Below are positions 7,136-15,878 of a stretch of DNA of 64,000 bases, one piece after another; the first letter of the stretch is position 1; every line of letters starts with the position of its first letter. A model generated the notes under the pieces. It saw only the letters and a list, made by a program, of their open reading frames with translations, made no database searches and was not told where the DNA came from. Source of the stretch: Aquimarina algiphila (lineage in GTDB: Bacteria; Bacteroidota; Bacteroidia; Flavobacteriales; Flavobacteriaceae); the NCBI RefSeq assembly GCF_007489275.1, contig NZ_VLNR01000008.1, positions 1 to 64,000 of the forward strand, read 5' to 3'. A program made the position numbers and the translations under genes.

Positions 7136-7173
7136 CCCTTCAGTAGTCATTTTGTTTTAAAATACATAGTATC

Positions 7174-7671
7174 ATGATACTTTTACCGAGTAAAGAATAC
7201 GACATTCATATTGGAATGCTAGTTTCCCAGATGAACCATACCAGAGATGTTACTTTGCGAATAGTGAAAAGTTTAACACCCAAAGAATTAGACTTTTATG
7301 TAGATGATAAGAGTAATAGCATTGGGATGTTGTTATTTCATATTGCTGGCTCAGAATTCTATTATCAAAGACCTCTTTTTTATGATAGATTAATCAATGC
7401 TCAAGAAGAAGAAAGACATAAAGATGCAGCCCCAGAATATATGAATACACGAAAAATTCATAGCAATGATTTAGAATATTATTTATCAGAGTTATATGAA
7501 GTGAGACAACATACTTTGGAAAACCTTAAAAACTATGATGACAATTGGGTCTTTACTCGTAATCAACATATACCGATCCTAAATAATTACTATATGATAA
7601 AACATTTTGTAGATGATGAAATTAGTCATCTAGGGCAAATAAAATGGATTATGAAAAGATGCCAGATATAA
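7174..7671 (+). CDS. DinB-fold protein (DinB_2/DUF664-like)
   Basis: A 165-residue, four-helix protein of the DinB/YfiT metal-binding superfamily. His56 in the second helix (LLFHIAGSE) and His152 in the C-terminal motif DDEISHLGQ match two of the three usual metal ligands. The third position, normally the first His of HxxxH, is Asp148. Members often act as thiol-dependent transferases or stress proteins; the substrate cannot be read from sequence. It lies 87 bases before cobQ and is probably a separate unit. Confidence 0.75.
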   Translation: MILLPSKEYDIHIGMLVSQMNHTRDVTLRIVKSLTPKELDFYVDDKSNSIGMLLFHIAGSEFYYQRPLFYDRLINAQEEERHKDAAPEYMNTRKIHSNDLEYYLSELYEVRQHTLENLKNYDDNWVFTRNQHIPILNNYYMIKHFVDDEISHLGQIKWIMKRCQI

Positions 7672-7725
7672 TTACTTTAAATATAAAGGTATTCTGCTTA
7701 GACCACAAAAATCAAATTATTTACC

Positions 7726-7733
7726 TAATTTTG
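7726..7733 (+). promoter_or_regulatory. Possible -7 promoter box for the cobQ operon
   Basis: taattttg matches the Bacteroidetes -7 consensus TAnnTTTG exactly, 25 bases before the cobQ ATG. I do not see a TTG box at the expected 19-21 base distance, so support is partial. Confidence 0.35.
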
Positions 7734-7758
7734 GGATCAATTCACCGAGTAAATAAGC

Positions 7759-9228
7759 ATGAAAAAATCACGCCCTATTATGTTCGTGGGCACGGGCTCT
7801 GATGTTGGAAAAAGTATGTTGGTTACGGGTATCTGTAGACTCTTAAAACAAAGAGGTTATACTCCAGCTCCTTTCAAAGCACAAAATATGTCGCTTAATA
7901 GCTTTGTAACTCCAGATGGACTGGAGATCGGAAGAGCGCAAGCAGTGCAAGCCGAAGCTTGTAATATTGATTGTTCTACAGACATGAACCCTATCCTGTT
8001 AAAACCTTCTGGCGCAAATAAATCTCAGGTAGTATTACATGGTAAACCTATTGGTGATCAAACCATAAAGGACTATTTTTTAGGAAATAATAAAACACAT
8101 TTGTTTGAAGAGGCTAAGACTGCATTTTTTCGATTGCAAGAAAGATATAGCCCAATTGTTTTAGAAGGGGCTGGAAGTATTAGTGAACTCAATTTAAAAC
8201 ATCGGGATATTGTCAATATGAGGATGGCACAAGCCGCAAATGCAGATGTATACTTGATAGCAGATATTGATAGAGGAGGTGTTTTTGCAAGTGTATATGG
8301 ATCTATAGCTTTGCTAGAACCTTGGGAAAAGAAATTGATAAAAGGAATTATCATTAATAAGTTTAGAGGTGATATTTCTTTATTTGAAGAAGGAAAAAAT
8401 ATGCTGGAAAAACTTACCGGAATTCCTGTGTTAGGAATTGTGCCTTATGCACAAGATATTTATATTGAAGAAGAAGATTCTGTGGGGTTACAAAAAAAGA
8501 AGAACACTGCTGTTAGTGGAAGTATTAATATAGCAATCGTATTACTTCCTTATATCTCTAACTATACTGATTTTAATGTGTTAGAAAAAGATCCAAGAAC
8601 GCATTTGTTTTATTCTAATGATCCTAAAAGTATTGCCGAAGCAGATGTTATTATACTTCCGGGAAGTAAAAATACTATTCAGGATCTTTTATTTCTTAGA
8701 GAAAAGGGAATTGCAGAAGTGATTTTGAAAGCTCATGAATCCCAAAAAATAATTATCGGTATTTGCGGAGGGTATCAGATGTTAGGAAATCGTATAGATG
8801 ATCCTTTAGGAGTAGAAAGTGATGTAAATACGCTTCCAGGGCTTGGGATTATACCCATTATAACAGAATTGACTGCAGAAAAAACGACTACACAATGTAG
8901 TTTCAAGTTCAAAGAATATCCAGAAATATGTACAGGATATGAGATTCATATGGGAGAAACTACTTTTGAACATACAGCACCTTTAAATCAAATAGGAGGA
9001 CAGACTGAAGGATATCGACAGAAAAATTGTTGGGGTACTTATATTCATGGTATTTTGGATAATGCTGTTGTGATAGAAGATATATTGAGAAATTTCTCTT
9101 CAGAAAAATTAGAAACAAATTTTGATTACAAAGCATACAAAGAAGAGAATTATGATAAGCTCGCTAATTTATTAGAAAAGCACATAAACATAGAAGCTAT
9201 AATCTTAGAAATGCAGTTAACATCATGA
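7759..9228 (+). CDS. cobQ: Cobyric acid synthase CobQ/CbiP
   Basis: Glutamine-dependent amidation of adenosylcobyrinate a,c-diamide at four side chains to give adenosylcobyric acid. The 489 residues match the family length. The N-terminal dethiobiotin-synthetase-like ATPase has GTGSDVGKS (11-19) and EGAGS (136-140). The C-terminal class I amidotransferase domain has the nucleophile Cys336 in GICGGYQ and the His430 of YIHG. It opens the plus-strand cobalamin block; the last four bases overlap the start of cobD, indicating translational coupling. Confidence 0.95.
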   Translation: MKKSRPIMFVGTGSDVGKSMLVTGICRLLKQRGYTPAPFKAQNMSLNSFVTPDGLEIGRAQAVQAEACNIDCSTDMNPILLKPSGANKSQVVLHGKPIGDQTIKDYFLGNNKTHLFEEAKTAFFRLQERYSPIVLEGAGSISELNLKHRDIVNMRMAQAANADVYLIADIDRGGVFASVYGSIALLEPWEKKLIKGIIINKFRGDISLFEEGKNMLEKLTGIPVLGIVPYAQDIYIEEEDSVGLQKKKNTAVSGSINIAIVLLPYISNYTDFNVLEKDPRTHLFYSNDPKSIAEADVIILPGSKNTIQDLLFLREKGIAEVILKAHESQKIIIGICGGYQMLGNRIDDPLGVESDVNTLPGLGIIPIITELTAEKTTTQCSFKFKEYPEICTGYEIHMGETTFEHTAPLNQIGGQTEGYRQKNCWGTYIHGILDNAVVIEDILRNFSSEKLETNFDYKAYKEENYDKLANLLEKHINIEAIILEMQLTS

Positions 9229-10244
9229 TCTACGGACACGGCGATGATGGATATCGATATGCAACAGATTTTAAAGCTAATTTTAGTTCTAATGTTTGGT
9301 ATGAAAGAACTTCTGAGAAACTCTTATCTCATCTTAGAGAACATCTGCCCGCTATAGCAAATTATCCAACTCCTAATGCAGATGAATTGGCAGAGAAAAT
9401 AGCATCACATCATCAGTTGAAACCGGATAACATATTAATTACGAATGGAGCAACAGAAGCGTTCTATTTAATTGCTACTTTATTTTATGATAAGAAAGCA
9501 GCAATAGGCGTTCCCACATTCTCTGAATATGAAGATGCCTGTGCAAGGAACAAAATGCATCTTCGTTATTATAAACGAGTAGATCTACAGCACACAAATT
9601 TTGAAGACGATTTAGTGTTTGCTTGTAATCCGAATAATCCAGATGGTTTTAGTACTACAATTTTAGAAATACGAGCATTATTAATCAAATATCCTGATAC
9701 AATATTTGTAATCGATGAAGCATATATAGATTTTACTGTTCAGATTACTTCTTGCATTCCTTTATTAGAAGAATTTGATAATCTTATTATCGTAAAATCG
9801 TTGACCAAATTGTTCTCTATACCGGGGTTAAGATTAGGGTATATCGTATGTAATCCAGAAACAAAAAGTAGACTTCAACACTCTAAAATGCCATGGAGTG
9901 TTAATGCAATGGCGATAGAAGCTGGTAAATATATCTTTGATAATTACGACACAATATACCCAAATATGGAGATACTCCTAACATATAGTAAAACCTTGCA
10001 AAAACAAATTGACTCCCTAAATCATTTTACGGTTATACCTTCAGAAACAAATTATTTTTTAGTACAACTAAAAACACCAGATGCTTCAAAATTGAAAGAT
10101 TATTTAGCATATACTCATCAATTATTAATAAGAGATGCTTCAAATTTTAGAGGTTTGGATAAGCATTATATTCGAATTGCAAGTCAAGATTCTAAAAAGA
10201 ATGAACTACTGATTAATGCTTTGAAAGAATGGAGTATACATTAA
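9225..10244 (+). CDS. cobD: Threonine-phosphate decarboxylase CobD (PLP aminotransferase fold)
   Basis: A class I/II aminotransferase-fold protein of 339 residues. It shows NPNNPDG (136-142), DEAYIDF (164-170) and the PLP lysine K195 in SLTKLFSIPGLRLGY. By its neighbours (cobQ and cbiB, both overlapping) it makes (R)-1-amino-2-propanol O-2-phosphate from L-threonine O-3-phosphate, the linker of the nucleotide loop. The fold also fits histidinol-phosphate aminotransferase, so context decides the call. No PduX-type threonine kinase is seen in the window. Confidence 0.9.
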   Translation: MIYGHGDDGYRYATDFKANFSSNVWYERTSEKLLSHLREHLPAIANYPTPNADELAEKIASHHQLKPDNILITNGATEAFYLIATLFYDKKAAIGVPTFSEYEDACARNKMHLRYYKRVDLQHTNFEDDLVFACNPNNPDGFSTTILEIRALLIKYPDTIFVIDEAYIDFTVQITSCIPLLEEFDNLIIVKSLTKLFSIPGLRLGYIVCNPETKSRLQHSKMPWSVNAMAIEAGKYIFDNYDTIYPNMEILLTYSKTLQKQIDSLNHFTVIPSETNYFLVQLKTPDASKLKDYLAYTHQLLIRDASNFRGLDKHYIRIASQDSKKNELLINALKEWSIH

Positions 10245-11158
10245 TAATAGTTCCTTTAATCATTGGATACGTGCTTGATTTAATACTTGGAGATCCAAGA
10301 TGGCTTCCGCATCCAATACGGTTATTTGGAAACACTATTGCGATCGGAGAAAAAAAAATGAATACAGGCTCCTTTATTTTTGTCAAAGGAATGTTACTTA
10401 CATTATTATTAGTAAGTATTGTATTACTATTTTTTTATACGGCTCAAAAATTGTTGCAACTTTTTCCGATAGGGTATTATATTTTTACCTCCATATTTGT
10501 GTTTTTTGCTCTGGCAAATAAGAGTTTGATCGATGAAGGAAAAGCAGTTTTTAAAGCCTTAAAACAAGGGGTAAATCAAGGTCGAAAACGATTATCCTGG
10601 ATAGTAGGACGAGAGACAGATCAGTTAAATGAACAACAAATAAAAACAGCCGTTTTTGAAACGATGTCAGAAAACCTTAGCGATGGTGTTATTGCACCAC
10701 TTTTTTATTATGCGTTGTTTGGAATTTCTGGGGCTATGGGGTATAAAATGATTAATACATTAGATTCTATGATTGGATATAAAAGTGAACGCTATATCAA
10801 TTTTGGAAAATTTGCGGCTAAGTTGGATGATGTTGTTAACTATCTACCGGCTAGAATCACTGCAATTTTAATGCTAGTGGTAACTGCTAAACTTCATAAG
10901 ATTCCTTTTGTGCTTAAATACGGGAAACAACATGCAAGTCCAAATGCGGGATATCCAGAAGCCGCATTGGCAGCAATTCTGGATTGTAAATTTGGAGGAC
11001 CAAACTATTATCATAAAAAACTGGTAAATAAACCTTATATAGGAACAAATGATAGAATCATAGAAGATCGTGAGATAAAAGCTGTAGCAGGAATTAACCA
11101 AAAAGTGACTTTTGTTTTTGTTGCAATAATTTGTAGCATATATTTTTTCTTACCATGA
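10229..11158 (+). CDS. cbiB: Adenosylcobinamide-phosphate synthase CbiB
   Basis: An integral membrane protein of 309 residues that joins adenosylcobyric acid to aminopropanol phosphate. It starts in the family manner (IGYVLDLILGDPRWLPHPIRLFG), has several membrane segments, and carries the motifs ETMSENLSDGVIAP, NTLDSMIGYK and SPNAGYPEAA. It overlaps cobD by 16 bases and the downstream ATPase gene by 4, so the four genes form one operon. Confidence 0.95.
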   Translation: MEYTLIIVPLIIGYVLDLILGDPRWLPHPIRLFGNTIAIGEKKMNTGSFIFVKGMLLTLLLVSIVLLFFYTAQKLLQLFPIGYYIFTSIFVFFALANKSLIDEGKAVFKALKQGVNQGRKRLSWIVGRETDQLNEQQIKTAVFETMSENLSDGVIAPLFYYALFGISGAMGYKMINTLDSMIGYKSERYINFGKFAAKLDDVVNYLPARITAILMLVVTAKLHKIPFVLKYGKQHASPNAGYPEAALAAILDCKFGGPNYYHKKLVNKPYIGTNDRIIEDREIKAVAGINQKVTFVFVAIICSIYFFLP

Positions 11159-11679
11159 ACAGAAGATATATCATAACTGGAGCTCCTGGTACAGGAAAGA
11201 CAAGTTTAATTAATGAGCTACAAAAAAATGGATATTTGTGTTATGAAGAAATATCAAGGAAAATAATCAAAGAACAACAACAAATAGGAAAAAATAAAAC
11301 CCCTTGGGGAGATCTTTCTGGTTTTGTAGATTTAGTATATCAACAGACAATAAAAGAGTTACAAAACCCTGTTAATCAAACTACTTTTGTAGATCGGGGA
11401 TTACCTGATACTATTGCTTATTTAAAAACAAAACTCTGTTCCACTCCACAATATCTGTTAGATTTTCCTTATACAACATATTACGCTAGTACTGTATTTC
11501 TGGCACCACCTTGGGGAGAAATTTATATTAATGATCCTCAACGTCCTCAATCTAGAGAAGAATCAATACAAATCCATAAACATCTTTTAGAAATCTATGA
11601 AGAATTACACTTTAATATAGAAATATTACCAAAAACAACTTTAACAAAACGTGTTGATTTTATAAGATCAATTATTTAA
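11155..11679 (+). CDS. P-loop ATPase/kinase (AAA_28-like) in the cobalamin operon
   Basis: A 174-residue small P-loop protein with Walker A GAPGTGKT (9-16) and a DRGLPDTIAY motif about residue 82, as in AAA_28 and nucleoside-kinase-like proteins. It overlaps cbiB by four bases and sits between cbiB and the cobalamin riboswitch. The window lacks recognisable kinases for two neighbouring steps, adenosylcobinamide (CobU/CobP) and L-threonine (PduX). This protein could supply either one, but it does not look like CobU. That assignment is inference from context; the fold call is firm. Confidence 0.75.
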   Translation: MNRRYIITGAPGTGKTSLINELQKNGYLCYEEISRKIIKEQQQIGKNKTPWGDLSGFVDLVYQQTIKELQNPVNQTTFVDRGLPDTIAYLKTKLCSTPQYLLDFPYTTYYASTVFLAPPWGEIYINDPQRPQSREESIQIHKHLLEIYEELHFNIEILPKTTLTKRVDFIRSII

Positions 11680-11694
11680 ACAAAAAAAGTATCT

Positions 11695-11905
11695 TCGCTG
11701 TCGATTTATGGTTCTTTTAGAGATAAAAGATGAAAAGGGAATTTGGTGAAAATCCAAAACTGTTCCCGCAACTGTAATACATACTTAAAAAATTATGATC
11801 GGTATACCACTGTAGTAACCCTATGGGAAGGTGATTGTAATCGTGTAAAGTCAGGAGACCTGCCATAATATCATTTTAATAATAACTCTCGGGTAAAGAG
11901 TTAGA
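11695..11905 (+). ncRNA. Cobalamin (AdoCbl) riboswitch
   Basis: All core landmarks are present in order: aaaaggga, ggtgaaaatcc, aactgttcccgcaactgtaa, and the B12 box gtaaagtcaggagacctgcc (11845-11864). A 7-bp hairpin taactct/agagtta (11883-11903) follows and may be part of the expression platform. No T-run follows it, so control may act on translation rather than termination. The ATG of the TonB receptor is about 80 bases downstream. Binding of adenosylcobalamin should lower expression of the receptor and the genes behind it. Outer limits are approximate. Confidence 0.93.
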
Positions 11906-11985
11906 TATAACTAAGGATCGTTCTTTAAGATTATAGAAGGATTCTTTTTATTTCTATAACTTTTCCCACTTAACTTAACTTTTTA

Positions 11986-14247
11986 ATGAAAAAAATTATG
12001 TTTAGTGGCGTATTGGCATTTATGGGGCTTTCCGGCTTTTCACAATCCAACACTATTTTAAAAGGAATTATAAAAGATGCCAATACTGGTTCTAATATTC
12101 CGGACGTTTCTATTCAAATTGCAGAATACAATAATACAGTCAATAGCGATTTAGATGGACGATATCAAATAACATTACCAAAAGGCCAACACAATATTCA
12201 ATTTTCTGCCATTGGATATAGCACAATTACCAAAAAAATTAATTTAAAAGAAAAAGAGCAAACTTTAAATATTGGTCTTCCCCATTCTATTACAGAATTA
12301 TCAGAAATAGTTATTCAATCTGATAAAAAGAAAGAGATTGGAGTAAATCAAGTATCCAAAATATCATTAAAACTGAGGCCTATTAACAGTGCTCAGGATT
12401 TATTAAAAGCAGTTCCGGGTTTGTTTATTGCTCAACATGCAGGAGGTGGTAAAGCCGAACAAATTTTTTTACGAGGTTTTGATAATGATCACGGTACTGA
12501 TTTTGCCGTATTTGTTGACGATATACCTGTTAATTTAAGTTCGCATGCTCATGGACAGGGATATGCAGATTTACACTTCCTTATTCCTGAAACAGTAGAA
12601 GATGCAAACTATTATAAAGGTCCTCATGAGACATCTATAGGGAATTTTGCAGTTTCTGGAGCAGCTTCATATACTACAAAAAGAAGACTTAATAAAAATT
12701 CGATTAAACTTGAATATGGGCAGTACGATTTTGTTCGAGCATTGGGAATGGTTACACTGTTGGACAAAAAGAATTTTTTATCCAAAAATTATGAAAATGC
12801 TTACATAGCCATAGAAGGAACATACAACAAAAGTTTTTTTGATAGTCCACAAAACCTAAGACGATTAAATACTTTGTCTAAATATGCTTTAGATATAAAT
12901 GATCAAAATACATTAACTACTTCTATATCTACCTTTCATAGTAATTGGAATGCTTCTGGACAAATCCCTTTAAGAGCTATTCAATCAGGGAGTATTGATC
13001 GATTTGGTGCCATAGATGATACTGAAGGTGGAGATACTGAACGTATCCATATAAACTTTCAATTAGAGTCACTTTTATCAGATAAGGTATCCTTTAAAAA
13101 TCAAATATATTACTTATCGAATCTATATAACCTCTACTCTAATTTTACATTTTTCCAAAATGATCCAATTTTTGGGGATATGATACATCAATTTGAAGAT
13201 CGTGATATGTTTGGTTATAATGGGGAACTTTCTTGGAATACCAAAATCGGAAACCTGGGGAGTAAAACAGATTTTGGATTAAGTGTGTTATACAATAACA
13301 ATAGGATTGGATTAAACAATAGTATTCGAAGGGAGACTTTAGAAACAGTCAACACATTCAAAATTAAAGAGACCAATTATAGTGTATATATAAAAGAGCG
13401 ATTAAAATTGACTAATAAATTTTCGATTCTAGCAGGTTTGAGAGGCGATTATTTTACTTTTGACTTGGAGGAACTAGTTCCAGAACGGACTAAAGGTAAA
13501 ACAGATGCTTTTAGATTTAGCCCTAAAATAAGTCTTTTCTATGACCTTACCGAAAAAATGCAATTATATGCAAAGGCAAGTTCTGGTTTTCATTCAAATT
13601 ACTCTCAGGCAGCGGTAAATCAAAAGTCAATACATCCTTTGCCTAAAGCTGTAGGGTATGATCTTGGAACAGAATTTAAGATCGGAAATCGATTTATAGC
13701 GAATATTTCTGCTTGGTATCTTAAAAGTGATGCCGAATTCGTATTTGTTCCAGATGATGGCTTTGAGTTCGAAAACAAAGGACGATCAGAAAGAGTTGGA
13801 GGCGAAGCCTCTTTTCGTTATCAACCATTATCATTTTTTTGGATAGATACTGATCTAAATTATAGTTATGGTACTTTGCTAGATGAACCTGAAGATGCCA
13901 ATAAAATACCTTCTGCTCCTAGGTTCACTTCAACAGGTGGTGCTACTTTAAAACTTAAAAACGGGATTAAAGGATCTCTTAGGTATAGGTTTCTTGGAGA
14001 GCGACCGCTGATAGAAGATGAATCTGTAATTGCAGATGAATATTTTTTGATGGATGCAGTGATTAATTATACTCAACCCTCTTATGAGATTGGATTATCG
14101 GTAGAAAATATATTTGACCAGGAGTGGATAGAAGCATTGTTTTATGATTCTTCGCAACTTCAAAACGAACCTGCTCCGGTTGATGATTTTCATTTTACGC
14201 CGGGGAATCCTTTTTTAGCTAAATTAAGTCTAACATATTTCTTCTAA
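11986..14247 (+). CDS. TonB-dependent outer-membrane receptor under B12 riboswitch control
   Basis: 753 residues: signal peptide ending FSQS (about 20), a carboxypeptidase-like regulatory domain (about 22-100), a plug (about 115-235) and a beta-barrel ending in the aromatic LTYFF. The plug has a His-rich segment (RGFDNDHGTD, then SSHAHGQGYADLHF). The riboswitch and cobalamin neighbours point to uptake of corrinoids or a cobalt chelate, as a BtuB equivalent. It is clearly not an enterobacterial BtuB, so the ligand is inferred. It ends two bases before the [2Fe-2S] gene. Confidence 0.88.
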   Translation: MKKIMFSGVLAFMGLSGFSQSNTILKGIIKDANTGSNIPDVSIQIAEYNNTVNSDLDGRYQITLPKGQHNIQFSAIGYSTITKKINLKEKEQTLNIGLPHSITELSEIVIQSDKKKEIGVNQVSKISLKLRPINSAQDLLKAVPGLFIAQHAGGGKAEQIFLRGFDNDHGTDFAVFVDDIPVNLSSHAHGQGYADLHFLIPETVEDANYYKGPHETSIGNFAVSGAASYTTKRRLNKNSIKLEYGQYDFVRALGMVTLLDKKNFLSKNYENAYIAIEGTYNKSFFDSPQNLRRLNTLSKYALDINDQNTLTTSISTFHSNWNASGQIPLRAIQSGSIDRFGAIDDTEGGDTERIHINFQLESLLSDKVSFKNQIYYLSNLYNLYSNFTFFQNDPIFGDMIHQFEDRDMFGYNGELSWNTKIGNLGSKTDFGLSVLYNNNRIGLNNSIRRETLETVNTFKIKETNYSVYIKERLKLTNKFSILAGLRGDYFTFDLEELVPERTKGKTDAFRFSPKISLFYDLTEKMQLYAKASSGFHSNYSQAAVNQKSIHPLPKAVGYDLGTEFKIGNRFIANISAWYLKSDAEFVFVPDDGFEFENKGRSERVGGEASFRYQPLSFFWIDTDLNYSYGTLLDEPEDANKIPSAPRFTSTGGATLKLKNGIKGSLRYRFLGERPLIEDESVIADEYFLMDAVINYTQPSYEIGLSVENIFDQEWIEALFYDSSQLQNEPAPVDDFHFTPGNPFLAKLSLTYFF

Positions 14248-14249
14248 TC

Positions 14250-15074
14250 ATGGGAAAAAACATACCAAAAGTAACAACTACCTTTCAATTTTGTGATGGA
14301 GGTTCTTGTCAAAAAGCTAAGAGCGAAATAGCAGTGCGAGAAGCAAGAGCATATCTTCGTAATGAAGGGTTGTGGGATAATACACACACCATAAAAACCA
14401 GGTGTAACGGTAGATGTGAAGATGCACCTACCTGGATAGTACAACCTGGTAATTTTTGGTATAAAAACTTAACTCCTGAGAAAGCAGTAGCTATTATGAA
14501 ATCTCATACCCAGGAGAATCAACCAACAGAAGAATATCTATTGTATCAGGAAGGATGGTCTGTATTATTAACAGAAAATGAAAAAACAGTATCCCCTCCC
14601 GTTTTTAAATGTAAAACTGAAGAGATACATGGTGAGATCTTAATAGCAAGAGCATTTGCTTCAGACCAACATTTATATCCATTATTTCAATATTTCTTTC
14701 AAACTCCCAGGCCAATAGCTGTACAAGTTGGAGAAGACTCTATGTTGAATATTGATCAACCTCATCAAGTAGATTATAGTGATAAATACGAAGTAAAAAT
14801 AACAGGAGAACAATTAAAATTAACATTAGCTATTGCCGGCATTCCTAAAGATATTCCTGAAGAGATAGCGGATCGCAAAGTAAGCGTTGCAGAAGTGATC
14901 TGGCTGAAAAAAAAGGCTATCTTTACCAAGGCATTACGTCTTAAAAACAAAAAAGGAAAACATTTGGTGACCATGTGGATAAAAGAAGAAGACAATAAAA
15001 CTTGGGAGCATATCCTGAAAATATATTTGTCAATGTCACCAGATCACATTAGAATAGTAGAAGATGATTCCTAA
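14250..15074 (+). CDS. [2Fe-2S] thioredoxin-like ferredoxin fused to an unknown domain
   Basis: 274 residues. Residues 1-85 resemble the thioredoxin-like [2Fe-2S] ferredoxins: cysteines in FCDGGSCQKAK and in TRCNGRC with a C-x4-C and C-x3-C pattern. Residues about 100-274 form an alpha/beta region with a basic C-terminus that I do not recognise. It lies between the riboswitch-controlled receptor and an SDR gene and cobA, overlapping the SDR gene by 11 bases. A redox role in early corrin synthesis or metal handling is plausible; it is not a known Cob enzyme. Confidence 0.75.
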   Translation: MGKNIPKVTTTFQFCDGGSCQKAKSEIAVREARAYLRNEGLWDNTHTIKTRCNGRCEDAPTWIVQPGNFWYKNLTPEKAVAIMKSHTQENQPTEEYLLYQEGWSVLLTENEKTVSPPVFKCKTEEIHGEILIARAFASDQHLYPLFQYFFQTPRPIAVQVGEDSMLNIDQPHQVDYSDKYEVKITGEQLKLTLAIAGIPKDIPEEIADRKVSVAEVIWLKKKAIFTKALRLKNKKGKHLVTMWIKEEDNKTWEHILKIYLSMSPDHIRIVEDDS

Positions 15075-15876
15075 AAATATAAGCATATTAGGTTGTGGAT
15101 GGTTAGGATTACCACTTGCTCTTGATTTAATTTCAAAAGGGAGTACTGTAAAAGGTTCTACAACAACCGCAAGTAAAATTTCAGAATTTCAAGCACAAGG
15201 AATTACAGCATTTTTACTGAAGTTAAGTGAAGCCTCTGAAGAAATGTATAAGGATTTTCTTTTAGATAGTGAAGTAGTTATTATCAATTTCCCACCTAAA
15301 CGTATTCCCAATATCATAGAAATATACCAACAACAGATACAAAGTATACTTCCATACATTTCATCAACCCAGAAAGTTATTTTTGTTAGCTCTACTTCTG
15401 TATATCAGAATACAAATGATGAGGTTACTGAGACTATAGAAATTCAACCTGAAAAAGAATCAGGAAGAGCGGTTGCTATTGTAGAACAGCTATTACAAAA
15501 AGAATTAAGAGAAAGATTAACAATTATTCGATTATGTGGTCTTATTGGATATGATCGTTTACCTGGGCGATTCCTTGCGAATAAGAAGGAGGTTCAAAAT
15601 GGAGATGCTCCCATCAATGTTATTCATAGAGATGATTGTATCGGACTTATTAATGCTGTGATAGAAAAAGATGCTTGGGGAGAAATTATTAATGGTTGTG
15701 CAGACCATCATCCATTGCGCAAAGATTTTTATACCTTGGCGGCAAATAAAATTAAACTTACCCCTCCAACTTTTGTCAAACAAAAAAACATCGCGTATAA
15801 AATTATCTCTAATACGAAGAGTAAAAAACTACTGGAGTATACATATATACATCCTGATCCATTAAAATTAATTTAG
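15064..15876 (+). CDS. SDR/NAD-epimerase-like dehydrogenase (YeeZ type)
   Basis: A 270-residue extended SDR protein. The N-terminal Rossmann motif is LGCGWLGLPLA (9-19), followed by VVIINFPP and the FVSSTSVYQ strand that carries the catalytic-type Ser/Tyr. It overlaps the ferredoxin-fusion gene and ends two bases before cobA. No recognisable precorrin-2 dehydrogenase (Met8/CysG) is in the window, so an NAD-dependent oxidation next to cobA is an appealing but unproven role. Many YeeZ-like proteins remain uncharacterised. Confidence 0.8.
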   Translation: MIPKNISILGCGWLGLPLALDLISKGSTVKGSTTTASKISEFQAQGITAFLLKLSEASEEMYKDFLLDSEVVIINFPPKRIPNIIEIYQQQIQSILPYISSTQKVIFVSSTSVYQNTNDEVTETIEIQPEKESGRAVAIVEQLLQKELRERLTIIRLCGLIGYDRLPGRFLANKKEVQNGDAPINVIHRDDCIGLINAVIEKDAWGEIINGCADHHPLRKDFYTLAANKIKLTPPTFVKQKNIAYKIISNTKSKKLLEYTYIHPDPLKLI

Positions 15877-15878
15877 AA

